DNA of 64,000 nt from Pleomorphomonas carboxyditropha (GCF_002770725.1 NZ_NQVN01000001.1:496001-560000); one strand, 5' to 3'; counted from the first letter of the stretch, positions 18,664 through 28,480 are shown. Numbers and translations: made by a program. The notes: generated by a model not told the origin, from the sequence alone.

Positions 18664-19521
18664 ATGCCCGTGGAACTCAATTTCCTCAGTCTTCTTACCG
18701 GCTGCTTTGCAACGCCCGTTGCCGAGAACCCGACGGTTGCCATGGTCGAGGCGGCCTACCGAGCCATGGGCCTCGACGCCCGCTATATCAACTGCGACGT
18801 GGCGCCCGCCGATCTGGGCGACGCCGTGCGGGGCGCCCGCGCCATGGGCTGGCGCGGCTTCAACTGCTCGCTGCCGCACAAGGTGGCGGTGATCGACTTC
18901 ATCGACGATCTCGCGCCGTCGGCCGAAATCATCGGCGCCGTCAACTGCGTGATCAACAAGGACGGCCGGCTGATCGGCGAGAACACCGACGGCAAGGGCT
19001 TTCTCGCCTCGCTCAAGACGGTGATCGATCCCGTGGGCAAGCGCGTCGTGGTGCTGGGCGCCGGCGGCGCCTCGCGGGCGATCGCCATCGAAACGGCGCT
19101 CTCCGGCGCCGCTTCGATCACCATCGTCAACCGCGACGCGGCGCGCGGCAAGGCGGTGACGCAGCTTGTCGCGGCGCACACGTCGGCGGCGGCCGAATTC
19201 GTGCCCTGGCAGGGCAAATACGCCATCCCCGAGGATGCCGACGTTGTCATCAACGCGACGTCGATCGGCCTGTTCCCGGGCGTGGACGATATGCCCGCCG
19301 TCGCTTTCTCGACGGTGCGTCCGGGATTGGTGGTGGCCGACGTCATCCCCAATCCGCCGCGCACCGCCTTCCTGAAACAGGCGGAGGCGCGCGGTGCCCG
19401 GACGCTCGACGGGCTCGGCATGCTGGTCAACCAGGGCGTCATCGGCATCCGCCTGTGGACGGGCCGCGAGCCGGACGCCAAGGTGATGCGCGGCGCGCTG
19501 GAGGCCATCTTCGGCGTCTGA
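18664..19521 (+). CDS. Shikimate dehydrogenase-family oxidoreductase (AroE paralogue)
   Basis: NAD(P)-dependent oxidoreductase of the AroE/YdiB superfamily, 285 residues. The catalytic lysine is kept in NCSLPHK (Lys 73), the aspartate in GENTDGKGF (Asp 109), and the nucleotide motif GAGGASRA near 133. The N-terminal substrate motif, which in true shikimate dehydrogenases carries two serines (SxS before Pro), reads CFATPVAENP here, so both serines are lost. It may act on a related cyclic or sugar-derived substrate rather than shikimate. The housekeeping aroE is probably elsewhere. ATG at 18664 gives the family start; an in-frame GTG lies at 18613. A monocistronic gene between two repeat-containing spacers. 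Confidence 0.82.
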   Translation: MPVELNFLSLLTGCFATPVAENPTVAMVEAAYRAMGLDARYINCDVAPADLGDAVRGARAMGWRGFNCSLPHKVAVIDFIDDLAPSAEIIGAVNCVINKDGRLIGENTDGKGFLASLKTVIDPVGKRVVVLGAGGASRAIAIETALSGAASITIVNRDAARGKAVTQLVAAHTSAAAEFVPWQGKYAIPEDADVVINATSIGLFPGVDDMPAVAFSTVRPGLVVADVIPNPPRTAFLKQAEARGARTLDGLGMLVNQGVIGIRLWTGREPDAKVMRGALEAIFGV

Positions 19522-19624
19522 TTTTTCGCTGAACGTCCGCTTGCGGTTGACCGTGGAAATACTACATTTTTCGCGACGCCCCGCGGACGTTCATCCGCGT
19601 TTCCGGTGACTGGGGGATACGCCT

Positions 19625-20806
19625 TTGACCACGACCGACATTGTGAAGACGCCCATGCAGTATCTCGACAAGGCGATGGGCGGGTTGCGCGACCTCGGCC
19701 TTCTGCCGGCCAAGACCGAGGAGGCGCCGATCGTCGGCCTCCTCGAGAAGATCACCGATCTCGATCCCGACAGGATCGCCGTCATCACCCGCACCCTCAG
19801 CCAGATGAGCGTGTTCAACGAGGTGGTGCGCGAGCAGATCTCGGAAATGTCGATCGGCGAGCGCTACGAGAAGATCACCCAAGGCTTCAATTCGATCCGC
19901 GACGACGCCAAGGCGATGGTCGACCAGATCTCCGACGGCAAGCTCGACCTGTTCGAGCGGGCGACCAACGCCTGGATGAAGATCTCGCGCGGCGACATCG
20001 CCAGCCGGTTCGACGGCATCCGCGACACCTATGTCGAGGTGGCGCGCGACACCAAGGCCAATATCGAGCGCGAGCAGATCATCCTCGAAGCCTACCGCGA
20101 CTTTCGCGGCGCCCTGAAGCAGGCCGAGGTGGCCGCGCTGGAGGTGCTGAAGGCCGGCGAGGCCAAGCTCGCCGCCGCCAAGGACGATCTCGGCAAGGCG
20201 TCGGAAGCGGTGGCCGGCTATGCCGGCACCGACGCTGCCGAGCGGGCGAAGCTCGAACTCGTCCGCGACGAGAAGCTCCGCGTCATGCAGAACGAGGAAG
20301 GCCGCTACCAGGTGGCCAAGGACCTCGCCGACAACCTGACCATCGGCTATAACACGTCGGAAGTGATCATGGCGCGCCTGTTGCAGACGACGTCGGCCAA
20401 GGAGCGCGTCTACCAGCAGTCCGTCTCTTTCTTCACCACCAACGAATCGGTGCTGACGGCGCTGAAGGCGTCGTTCACCGGCGTGTTCGGACTGCACGAG
20501 TCGACGCAGACGCTGAACTCCATGAAGGAGGGCGTGTCGAAGTCGCTGGAAGTGTTGGCCGACATCGGCGGCAAGGTGCAGGAGGAGGCGCTGAAGGCCG
20601 GCTACGGCCCGACGGTGCGCGCCGACGCGGTGAAGAAGCTGGTCGACAGCGTCGTCAACTACCAGGAGCGCTCGACCGAGATCATCGCCGAGATGCGGAC
20701 GCTGGCCACCAAGAACTCCGAGGAGATCCGCGCCGCCGTCGAGGACGGCAAGCGGCGGATCGCCCGCCTCGCCGAGCAGGGCAACGCGCTGGTGCTGAAT
20801 GGCTGA
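19625..20806 (+). CDS. All-helical cytosolic protein, possibly TelA-like
   Basis: A 393-residue protein that is almost entirely predicted alpha-helix, with no signal peptide or membrane segment. Its overall pattern, including the C-terminal segment TEIIAEMRTLATKN followed by VEDGKRRIARLAE, recalls the toxic-anion-resistance protein family (TelA/KlaA), but the likeness is weak and based on my reading only. The next gene starts inside its last codons (8-base overlap), so the two are translationally coupled. Together with the coiled-coil gene at 21868 it forms a three-gene module. Start choice is simple: TTG at 19625 after GGGGGATACGCC; no better start follows nearby. Function unknown. Confidence 0.7.
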   Translation: MTTTDIVKTPMQYLDKAMGGLRDLGLLPAKTEEAPIVGLLEKITDLDPDRIAVITRTLSQMSVFNEVVREQISEMSIGERYEKITQGFNSIRDDAKAMVDQISDGKLDLFERATNAWMKISRGDIASRFDGIRDTYVEVARDTKANIEREQIILEAYRDFRGALKQAEVAALEVLKAGEAKLAAAKDDLGKASEAVAGYAGTDAAERAKLELVRDEKLRVMQNEEGRYQVAKDLADNLTIGYNTSEVIMARLLQTTSAKERVYQQSVSFFTTNESVLTALKASFTGVFGLHESTQTLNSMKEGVSKSLEVLADIGGKVQEEALKAGYGPTVRADAVKKLVDSVVNYQERSTEIIAEMRTLATKNSEEIRAAVEDGKRRIARLAEQGNALVLNG

Positions 20807-21743
20807 CATCGCTCAGGGCGGCGGTGCCGCCGCCCCCAAACTCGACGAACTGATGCTGGCGATGGACGTGGTCGACACGCTCCGTCACCAGGAGGGGCTG
20901 GTCGAGAAGGCGCTCGGCGAGGACAATCGCGACGCCACGCTGAAGGAGCGGCTCCGGGCGCTCTACGAGGGGCAGGGGCTCAAGGTTTCCGACCGCATCC
21001 TCGACGACGGCATCCGGGCGCTGAAGGAGAGCCGCTTCACCTACGATCCGGCGCCGCCGTCCTTCGCCCGCACCATGGCGCTGCTGTGGGTCGGGCGCGC
21101 CATGGTGGCCAAGGTGGTGGTGGCGGCGCTTCTCGCCATCGCCGTGCTCGGCGGCGTCACCTGGTGGCGGGTGGCGTCGACGGAGCGGGCGGCCGAGACG
21201 GCGCGGGTCGAGATGGCCGTGACGCTGCCGGAAGCGGTCGATACGGCCGAGCAAGCCCTGGCGACCGAGGCGCTGACCACCGACGCCAGGGCGGAGGCGG
21301 ACCGGCGCGTCGCCGCCGCCCGCGCGGCGATCGCCGCCGGCGATGCCGGCGCGGCGCGAACGGCCGTGGCGGCGCTCGCCGATCTGCGCGGCAAGCTGGC
21401 CGAGGCCTACGAACTCAGGATCGTGTCGCGGCCGGGCGAGCGGACCGGCGTCTTCCGGGTTCCCGACGTCAACACCCAGGCCCGCAACTACTACCTGATC
21501 GTCGAGGCGGTGACGCCGTCCGGCGACGTCCTGAAGAGGCCGGTTACCAGCGAGGAGGACGGCAAGGTGGCGACGGTCGACAAGTGGGGCGTCCGCGTGC
21601 CCAAGGCGACCTACGACAAGGTGGCGGCCGACAAGAGCGACGACGGCATCGTCGAGGACAACATTCTCGGCGAGAAGCCGCGCGGCAGCCTGGAGCCCGT
21701 CTACGAGATGGACGTCCTGTCGGGCGCCATCACCAGTTGGTAA
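20799..21743 (+). CDS. One-pass membrane protein, DUF6384-like
   Basis: A 314-residue protein with an N-terminal cytosolic part of about 100 residues (LDELMLAMDVVDTLRHQEG), one membrane helix at about 105-125 (AALLAIAVLGGVTWW), a helical stalk rich in Ala and Glu (130-210), and a small C-terminal domain with FRVPDVNTQARNYYLIVEAV and a lysine-rich stretch. I recall the conserved N-terminal block as the DUF6384 type from Rhizobiales, with moderate confidence. It is coupled to the TelA-like gene by an ATGGCTGA overlap. The C-terminal part should lie in the periplasm. Function unknown. Confidence 0.7.
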   Translation: MADIAQGGGAAAPKLDELMLAMDVVDTLRHQEGLVEKALGEDNRDATLKERLRALYEGQGLKVSDRILDDGIRALKESRFTYDPAPPSFARTMALLWVGRAMVAKVVVAALLAIAVLGGVTWWRVASTERAAETARVEMAVTLPEAVDTAEQALATEALTTDARAEADRRVAAARAAIAAGDAGAARTAVAALADLRGKLAEAYELRIVSRPGERTGVFRVPDVNTQARNYYLIVEAVTPSGDVLKRPVTSEEDGKVATVDKWGVRVPKATYDKVAADKSDDGIVEDNILGEKPRGSLEPVYEMDVLSGAITSW

Positions 21744-21756
21744 GCGCCGGAGCAAA

Positions 21757-21844
21757 AACCGATCGAACCGGATCGGTTCCTGCCCCGACTGTTTTTAGGC
21801 ATCCGCTTGGTCCGAAAAGTCTTTCGACTTTTCGGGCGGATGCC
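21757..21844. repeat. Composite palindromic repeat inside the three-gene module
   Basis: Two hairpins: AACCGATC-N6-GATCGGTT (21757-21778) and a long stem GGCATCCGC...GCGGATGCC (21798-21844) whose inner arms CCGAAAAGT/ACTTTTCGG share the core of the other palindromic repeats in the window. It separates the second and third genes of the module, with a TTTTT run between the two hairpins. Confidence 0.75.
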
Positions 21845-21867
21845 ATCCCCGAACCCAAGGACGCAGC

Positions 21868-23292
21868 ATGATTTCCGCGCAGCAGGCGCTCAACGACATC
21901 GAACGGGCGATCCTCGGGGTTCGGCGCGACGAAGATCGCCTCGTCGCCATGCTGGCCGACACCAAGGCCGAGGGCGATCGCCTGCGGGCCGGGCAGGCCG
22001 ACGCCTTCCGGGCGCTGGCCCGCCTGCGGCTCGACGCCATCGCCCGCGACGAGGTGGTCGGCGAGCTCGACAGCGTCGAGCGGCGGGCGCGCGCCGCCCT
22101 CGACAAGCGGCGCGACCGGCTCGCCGAGCTCAAGTCCAGCCGCGAGGGGGCATCGCAGAAGCTCGACGAGCTGGAGGGCAAGCGCGAGGCGGCGGCCAAG
22201 CTGCGCGACGCGGCGATCGCCGCGGTGGAGGCGAAGACCGATGCCGTGGAAGCCCGGCTGGCCACCGAAAGCGAATGGCAGGCCCTTTCCGCCGTCGTCG
22301 CCACGGCGGAAGCCACGGCCGCGGCGGCCGAGGAAAAGCGCCGGCAGGCCGAGGAGGATCGGGCCGTCAAGGGCAAGCCCTACGAGGACGATCGCCTGTT
22401 CATGTATCTCTGGCAGCGCGGCTACGGCACTTCCGCCTACCGGGCGGGGCCGCTGACGCGCTATTTCGACGGCAAGGTGGCGAAACTCGCCGGCTACGAC
22501 GCGGCGCGCGTCAACTATTTCATGCTGACCGAAATCCCGCTGCGCCTCGCCGAGCACGCCGAGCGCCTCAAGGCCGACGTGGCGACGGCCGTTGCCGCCC
22601 GCCAGGCGCACGAACGCGCGGCGCTCGAGGCCGACGGCATCGGGCCGCTGGAGGCGGCGGTGGGCGATGCCGACAAGGCGCTCGCCAAGGTCGAGACCGA
22701 TATCGCGCGCGTCAGGTCCGACGTCGACAGCATCGACAAGGAAACGGCGGCGGCGCTCGACGACAACGGCGATCCGGCGGTGCGCGGGGTGATCGACGAT
22801 CTGGCCGGCACGCTCTCCCGCTCCGACATGGTCGAACTGGTGCGGCGCGCCGAAGCGACGCCGACGCCGGAGGACGACCGCATCGTCAAGCAGTTGCGCC
22901 AGATCGAGCGCGACCTGGTTCGCGTCGACGCCCAGGCCGAGGAACTCCGGCGCACCTCGATCGACATGGCGAACAAGCGGCAGGAACTGGAGCATTCGCG
23001 CGACACCTTCCGCCGCAACGGCTACGACCGGCCCAACGGCAGCTTCTCCAACGGCGAGACGATCGGCAACCTGATCGGCGGCATCATCTCCGGCGCCATC
23101 ACCGCCGCCGTGCTGGAGGGGGCTTTCCGCGACGGCTATCGCCGCAGCGAATCCCGCCGCCGCGACGATTTCGGCGGCGGCCCCTGGGGCGGCGGCGGAT
23201 CGTGGAGCGGCGGTGGCCGCTCAGGTGGCGGCGGCTTCGGCACCGGCGGCGGTTCGGGCGGCGGCGGCTTCAAGACCGGCGGCGGGTTCTAG
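21868..23292 (+). CDS. Coiled-coil protein with glycine-rich tail, function unknown
   Basis: A 474-residue protein I do not recognise. Residues 1-165 and 210-390 are long charged helices (Ala, Glu, Arg, Lys) typical of coiled coils. Between them lies a compact block with aromatic residues (FMYLWQRGYGTSAYRAG, ARVNYFMLTEIPLR near 165-220). Residues ~395-425 form a glycine-rich hydrophobic segment (GNLIGGIISGAITAAVLEG) that could insert in or lie on a membrane. The final ~40 residues are mostly Gly and Ser with Trp and Phe, like the low-complexity tails of some envelope-associated proteins. It follows the one-pass membrane gene after a palindromic repeat, in the same direction. Confidence 0.7.
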   Translation: MISAQQALNDIERAILGVRRDEDRLVAMLADTKAEGDRLRAGQADAFRALARLRLDAIARDEVVGELDSVERRARAALDKRRDRLAELKSSREGASQKLDELEGKREAAAKLRDAAIAAVEAKTDAVEARLATESEWQALSAVVATAEATAAAAEEKRRQAEEDRAVKGKPYEDDRLFMYLWQRGYGTSAYRAGPLTRYFDGKVAKLAGYDAARVNYFMLTEIPLRLAEHAERLKADVATAVAARQAHERAALEADGIGPLEAAVGDADKALAKVETDIARVRSDVDSIDKETAAALDDNGDPAVRGVIDDLAGTLSRSDMVELVRRAEATPTPEDDRIVKQLRQIERDLVRVDAQAEELRRTSIDMANKRQELEHSRDTFRRNGYDRPNGSFSNGETIGNLIGGIISGAITAAVLEGAFRDGYRRSESRRRDDFGGGPWGGGGSWSGGGRSGGGGFGTGGGSGGGGFKTGGGF

Positions 23293-23293
23293 A

Positions 23294-23338
23294 GCATCGG
23301 GCCGAAAAGTGGGAACCGGTTTTCGGAGACTCCGATGC
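23294..23338. repeat. Palindromic intergenic repeat, copy C (inverted, one hairpin)
   Basis: GCATCGG...CCGATGC stem with inner CCGAAAAG and CTTTTCGG-like arms, the reverse complement of the second hairpin of copies A and B, followed by AACAAAAAAC. It begins at the stop codon of the preceding gene. The first hairpin of copies A and B is missing. Confidence 0.78.
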
Positions 23339-23478
23339 GATAACAAAAAACCGAGACCGCATGACAATGACGCAGGCCTGATGCGATGGGGCCGGCATGG
23401 CCGCCTCTCAGTAGTTTTGCTAGGAATAAGCCACAGAAGACCGGCAAGGCCGGCCAAACGGGCAGAAAGCAACGGACA

Positions 23479-24447
23479 ATGGTCACCATTCTCGACACCG
23501 TGAAGACCGCGCCGAGGGCGCGACATCCCGAGAAAGCCAACCGTCCGGACAACCCGATCCAGCGCAAGCCCGAGTGGATCCGCGTCAAGGCGCCGGGTTC
23601 GCCGGTCTACAAGGAAACGCAGGGCATCGTGAAGGAGAACGGCCTCTTCACGGTGTGCGAGGAGGCGGGCTGCCCCAACATCGGCGAGTGCTGGTCGAAG
23701 AAGCACGCCACCATGATGATCATGGGCGACACCTGCACCCGCGCCTGCGCCTTCTGCAACGTCAAGACCGGCATGCCGGCGCCGCTCGATCCCAGCGAGC
23801 CGGAGAACGTCGCCCTGGCCGTCGAGAAGCTCGGCCTCCGCCACGTCGTCATCACCTCGGTCGATCGCGACGACCTCAAGGATGGCGGCGCCGAGCATTT
23901 CGCGCAGGTGATCCGCGCCATCCGCGCCCGTTCGCCGTCGACCACCATCGAGGTGCTGACGCCCGACTTCCTCAGGAAGGACGGCGCGCTGGAAGTGGTG
24001 GTGGCGGCAAAGCCGGACGTCTTCAACCACAATCTCGAGACGGTGCCGTCGAACTATCTCACGGTCCGGCCCGGCGCCCGCTATTTCCATTCCATCCGCC
24101 TGTTGCAGCGGGTGAAGGAGCTCGATCCGACCATGTTCACCAAGTCCGGCATCATGGTCGGCCTCGGCGAGGAGCGGAACGAGGTGCTGCAATTGATGGA
24201 CGACCTGCGTTCGGCCGACGTCGATTTCCTGACCATCGGCCAGTATCTGCAGCCGACCTCCAAGCATCATCCCATCATCCGCTTCGTGCCGCCGGACGAG
24301 TTCAAGTCGTTCGAGACCATCGCCTACACCAAGGGCTTCCTGATGGTGTCGTCGAGCCCCCTGACCCGTTCGTCGCATCATGCCGGCGAGGATTTCGACA
24401 AGCTTCGGGCCAATCGCGACAAGAAGCTCGCCGAGGCGCGGGGCTGA
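23479..24447 (+). CDS. lipA: Lipoyl synthase
   Basis: Radical SAM enzyme that inserts two sulfurs into octanoyl groups on lipoyl domains, here presumably those of PdhB and PdhC encoded 8 kb upstream. The 322-residue protein has the auxiliary cluster motif [13 protein letters not shown] (Cys-x4-Cys-x5-Cys) near residue 60 and the radical SAM motif [10 protein letters not shown] near 90, and keeps the C-terminal [14 protein letters not shown] serine motif. ATG at 23479 gives the usual N-terminus. It is followed by a hairpin and then a COQ10-type gene, a neighbour order seen widely in alphaproteobacteria. Confidence 0.97.
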   Translation: MVTILDTVKTAPRARHPEKANRPDNPIQRKPEWIRVKAPGSPVYKETQGIVKENGLFTVCEEAGCPNIGECWSKKHATMMIMGDTCTRACAFCNVKTGMPAPLDPSEPENVALAVEKLGLRHVVITSVDRDDLKDGGAEHFAQVIRAIRARSPSTTIEVLTPDFLRKDGALEVVVAAKPDVFNHNLETVPSNYLTVRPGARYFHSIRLLQRVKELDPTMFTKSGIMVGLGEERNEVLQLMDDLRSADVDFLTIGQYLQPTSKHHPIIRFVPPDEFKSFETIAYTKGFLMVSSSPLTRSSHHAGEDFDKLRANRDKKLAEARG

Positions 24448-24484
24448 GGCAGGATTGCCTTTCGGCACGAAGTCTGAAAAGCGT

Positions 24485-24509
24485 AAGGCGGCCCCCCAAA
24501 AGCCGCCTT
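24485..24509 (+). terminator. Hairpin after lipA
   Basis: AAGGCGGC (24485-24492) pairs with GCCGCCTT (24502-24509) across a C/A-rich loop; the following bases TTCATTCATCA are only moderately T-rich. It may be a weak terminator or attenuator between lipA and the COQ10-type gene. Confidence 0.55.
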
Positions 24510-24535
24510 CATTCATCACAGGACGCCACCGGACA

Positions 24536-24994
24536 ATGCCGACCTTCGAGACCGTGCGCCACGTCAACCACAGCCCGGAGCGGATGTTCGATCTGGTGGC
24601 CGATGTCGAGAAATATCCCGAGTTCGTGCCGCTCTGCGAACGGCTGATCGTCCGGCAGCGGCGGGTCGACGACGCGGGGCACGGCGTGCTGATCGCCGAT
24701 CTCACCGCCGGCTACGGACCGGTGCGCGAGACCTTCACCTCGATGGTGACGCTCGACCGGGCGGCGCTCGCCATCAAGGTCGAGTATATCGACGGCCCCT
24801 TCCGCTTCCTCGACAACCGCTGGGGCTTCACGCCGCGCGACGGCGGCGGCTCCGACATTCACTTCTGGATTTCCTACGAGTTCCGCAGCCGGATGCTCGG
24901 CGCCCTGATGGGCTCGATGTTCGACCGGGCCTTCCGCAAGTTCTCCGAGGCCTTCGAGCAGCGCGCCAACGCCCTCTACGGTGTCGGCGCCTGA
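24536..24994 (+). CDS. COQ10/RatA-family START-like protein
   Basis: A 152-residue protein of the polyketide cyclase/START-like fold that includes mitochondrial COQ10 (ubiquinone-binding chaperone) and E. coli RatA. Family marks are SPERMFDLVADVEKYPEFVPLC at the N-terminus, the GPFRFLDNRWGF hairpin and a C-terminal amphipathic helix (MFDRAFRKFSEAFEQRA). In alphaproteobacteria the COQ10-like role in ubiquinone handling is more likely than the toxin name that automated annotation often gives. ATG at 24536 matches the family start. Lies between lipA and a LysE-type transporter. Confidence 0.9.
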   Translation: MPTFETVRHVNHSPERMFDLVADVEKYPEFVPLCERLIVRQRRVDDAGHGVLIADLTAGYGPVRETFTSMVTLDRAALAIKVEYIDGPFRFLDNRWGFTPRDGGGSDIHFWISYEFRSRMLGALMGSMFDRAFRKFSEAFEQRANALYGVGA

Positions 24995-25010
24995 AAAGGG
25001 GAAGACGGAC

Positions 25011-25637
25011 ATGAGCCTTGCCGTCAATCTGCCGATCGTCCTGTCGGCCGCCTTGATCGCCACCGCCAGTCCCGGCCCGGCCACGCTCGGCATCGCCTCG
25101 ATGTCCATGGGCGCCGGCCGCCGGCGTGGCGTCGCCATGGCGCTCGGCGTGGTGACCGGCTCGCTCGCCTGGTCGGCGGCGGCGGCGCTCGGCCTCGGCG
25201 CGGTCATGCTGGCCAACGCCTGGATCCTCGAGGCGGTCCGCTATGTCGGCGCCGGCTACCTTCTCTATCTCGCCGTCCTGTCGGCGCGGAGCGCCCTCCG
25301 CCCTCAGGCATTGGCGTTCGGCGCCGCCGGCGATCCGACGTTGGTCGAGGCCTATCGCAAGGGGCTGCTGCTGCACCTCACCAACCCCAAGGCCATCCTG
25401 TTCTTCGGCGCCCTCTATTCGATCGGCGTGCCGCCGGACGCCCCGCCGGCGACGCTCCTGGTGGTGATCGCCGCCGTCGGCCTGCAGAGCCTACTGATCT
25501 TCCTGACCTATGCCCTGGTGTTCTCGTCGGCAACGGTGGCGCGCGGCTTCGCCCGTATCCGCCGGCTGTTCGACGGACTGCTCGCCGTCGCCTTCGGCTA
25601 TGCCGGCTTCAAGGTGCTGACGGCGCATTTGCGTTGA
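25011..25637 (+). CDS. LysE/RhtB family translocator
   Basis: Inner-membrane exporter of amino acids or small metabolites, 208 residues, with about six hydrophobic helices. The N-terminal ATASPGPATLGI motif and the central HLTNPKAILFF motif are diagnostic of the LysE/RhtB superfamily. ATG at 25011 is preferred because AGGGGAAG lies before it; an alternative GTG at 24981 would overlap the preceding gene. Substrate cannot be inferred. 16 bases after the COQ10-type gene, so possibly cotranscribed. Confidence 0.9.
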   Translation: MSLAVNLPIVLSAALIATASPGPATLGIASMSMGAGRRRGVAMALGVVTGSLAWSAAAALGLGAVMLANAWILEAVRYVGAGYLLYLAVLSARSALRPQALAFGAAGDPTLVEAYRKGLLLHLTNPKAILFFGALYSIGVPPDAPPATLLVVIAAVGLQSLLIFLTYALVFSSATVARGFARIRRLFDGLLAVAFGYAGFKVLTAHLR

Positions 25638-25725
25638 ACATCGCCGCGCCACCGGTGTTTTTTCACTACCGGCCGACCCGGGCGCATCCTACATTGTCGC
25701 CCATAGTCGATCATGGAGGATCGGA

Positions 25726-25971
25726 ATGGCGGGCGTCGGCATCATCGGAACCATCATCATCGGGCTGCTGGCCGGCTGGCTGGCCGAGCGCTTCACCCGG
25801 TCCAACCATGGTCTGCTCACCAACCTGATCCTCGGCGTCGTCGGCGCCGTGGTCTTCGGCTGGGTGGTCCGCCATCTCGGCTTCTTCCCCTACGGCTGGA
25901 TCGCCAACCTCGTCGGCGGCACCATCGGCGCCGTCGTTCTCATCTGGCTCTATCGCCAATTGAGGCGGTGA
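25726..25971 (+). CDS. Small membrane protein, GlsB/YeaQ/YmgE family (second copy)
   Basis: An 81-residue protein with three glycine-rich membrane helices (GTIIIGLLAGWLAERF, NLILGVVGAVVFGWVV, NLVGGTIGAVVLIWLY). It belongs to the same family as the product at 16977-17225. ATG at 25726 follows GGAGGATCGGA. A stand-alone gene in the 88 bases after the LysE-type exporter, tail to tail with the aldo/keto reductase. Confidence 0.85.
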   Translation: MAGVGIIGTIIIGLLAGWLAERFTRSNHGLLTNLILGVVGAVVFGWVVRHLGFFPYGWIANLVGGTIGAVVLIWLYRQLRR

Positions 25972-26005
25972 GGCGCGGCGGAAGCCGCCGCCCCACCGGT
26001 TCCCG

Positions 26006-26899
<894 letters not shown>

Positions 26900-26970
26900 C
26901 TAGAGATAGACGCTGGTCGCTGTGCCGGGAACGGGGTACGATTGGCACAAGCTGTACGGACTTTCGAACA

Positions 26971-27939
26971 ATGGGCGTGGATTTCGGCGACATCTCGGCA
27001 TTCCTGGCGGTCGCCAGGGCCGGCGGCTTTCGCGATGCCGCCCGGTCTTCCGGCGACAGCGCCTCGCGGCTCAGCGAAGCGGTGCGGCGGCTCGAAACGC
27101 GGCTCGGCGTGCGGCTGTTCCACCGGACGACGCGCAGCGTCGAGCTGACGGCGGTCGGCCGCGAGCTTGCCGATCGGCTGGCGCCGGCGATGGCCGAGGT
27201 GGACCTGGCGCTCGATGTCGTCAACGGCTATCGCGAGCGGATCGGCGGCCTGCTGAAGCTCAACGTGCCGGTCAGCGCGGCGCGGCTGGTGCTGCCGGAT
27301 ATCGTGCCGCCGTTTCTCGCCGCCTATCCCGATATCCAGCTCGAAATCGTCGCCGAGGACACGTTCGTCGATCTGGTCGCCTCGGGGTGCGACGCCGGCA
27401 TCCGCTACGACGAGCGGCTCGAACAGGACATGATCGCCGTGCCGATCGGCCCGCGGCGCCAGCGTTATGCGCTCGCCGCCTCGCCCGCCTATCTCGATCG
27501 ATGCGGCCGGCCGGCCCATCTGCGCGATCTTCTCGGCCACAACTGCATCCGCGGCCGCTTTTCGAGCGGCGCCATCGCGCCGTGGGAACTGGAGAAGGAC
27601 GGGGAGGTGTTCAACATCGATCCGGCCGGGCAACTGATCGCCGGCACCGGCGGCGCGACGGACCTCATCATCGCCGCGGCGATCGGCGGCGTCGGCATCA
27701 TGGGCCTGTTCGAGGAATGGCTGCGGCCGCATTTTTCGAGCGGCGCGCTCGAGCCGGTACTGGAATCGTGGTGGCCGAGCTTCTCCGGCCCGTTCCTTTA
27801 TTATCCCGGCCGCCGCCTGGTGCCGGCGCCGCTCCGCGCGTTCATCGATTTCGTCAAGGCGCGCGGCGGCCCGCCGCCATCCGATCAGGCGGTGAGGCTC
27901 CAGCCGGCGACGGCTTCTTCCAGCATGGCCAGCGCCTGA
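26971..27939 (+). CDS. LysR family transcriptional regulator
   Basis: A 322-residue regulator with an N-terminal winged helix-turn-helix (residues 5-62, [42 protein letters not shown]) and a periplasmic-binding-type effector domain. It faces the aldo/keto reductase gene, the classic arrangement of a LysR regulator and its target. Its last 55 bases overlap the 3' end of the cinA-like gene on the other strand. The C-terminal ~20 residues lie in that overlap and lack family conservation. Effector unknown. Confidence 0.9.
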   Translation: MGVDFGDISAFLAVARAGGFRDAARSSGDSASRLSEAVRRLETRLGVRLFHRTTRSVELTAVGRELADRLAPAMAEVDLALDVVNGYRERIGGLLKLNVPVSAARLVLPDIVPPFLAAYPDIQLEIVAEDTFVDLVASGCDAGIRYDERLEQDMIAVPIGPRRQRYALAASPAYLDRCGRPAHLRDLLGHNCIRGRFSSGAIAPWELEKDGEVFNIDPAGQLIAGTGGATDLIIAAAIGGVGIMGLFEEWLRPHFSSGALEPVLESWWPSFSGPFLYYPGRRLVPAPLRAFIDFVKARGGPPPSDQAVRLQPATASSSMASA

Positions 27940-28397
27940 GCCACCGCCGCGTAGCGCACGCCGGCGCGGTCGAGGCTGCCGAACCGCCGTTCGGCGTGCA
28001 CCGTCGGCCGGCCGGTGGCGGCGCAGGCGAAGTGCACCAGGCCGACCGGCTTGTCGGCGGTGCCGCCTCCCGGGCCGGCAATGCCGGTGACGGCAACGGC
28101 GAAGGCGGCGCGCGAGTGGGCGAGCGCTCCCTCGGCCATGGCGCGGGCGGTGGCTTCCGAAACGGCGCCGTGGGCGATCAGCGTCGCCTCGGGCACGCCG
28201 AGCATTTCCACCTTGGCCTCGTTGGAATAGGTGACGAAGCCGCGTTCCACCACGTCGGACGACCCGGCGATCTCGGTCAGCAGGCCGGCGACGAGGCCGC
28301 CGGTGCAGCTCTCGGCGGTGGCGATCGTCACGCCTTTGGCGCGGGCCTTCTCGAGCAGGGTCTGGGCGCGAGGATGGAGCGGCGAAAGGTCGGTCAT
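27885..28397 (-). CDS. CinA C-terminal family protein (nicotinamide-nucleotide amidohydrolase type)
   Basis: A 170-residue stand-alone CinA C-terminal domain, the type that deamidates nicotinamide mononucleotide (PncC) in pyridine nucleotide salvage. Motifs: [24 protein letters not shown] near residue 25, [15 protein letters not shown], and [20 protein letters not shown]. Full length for the short form. It precedes nothing on its strand closely; ispDF lies 84 bases upstream on the same strand, and ispDF-cinA is a common rhizobial order, so the two are likely one operon. Confidence 0.93.
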   Translation of the reverse strand: MTDLSPLHPRAQTLLEKARAKGVTIATAESCTGGLVAGLLTEIAGSSDVVERGFVTYSNEAKVEMLGVPEATLIAHGAVSEATARAMAEGALAHSRAAFAVAVTGIAGPGGGTADKPVGLVHFACAATGRPTVHAERRFGSLDRAGVRYAAVAQALAMLEEAVAGWSLTA

Positions 28398-28480
28398 GGC
28401 GATCTCCTGATCGGCAGGGGCAATGGACTACATATAGTTCGCCGTTCGGCCGCCGCGAGGCGCGCCAGGCGATTCCGGTC

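Noticed and set aside
26943-26958. TGGCAC upstream of the LysR gene, resembling half of a sigma-54 promoter.
   Set aside because: The matching TTGC element at the right spacing is absent (GTAC instead), so no sigma-54 promoter is supported.
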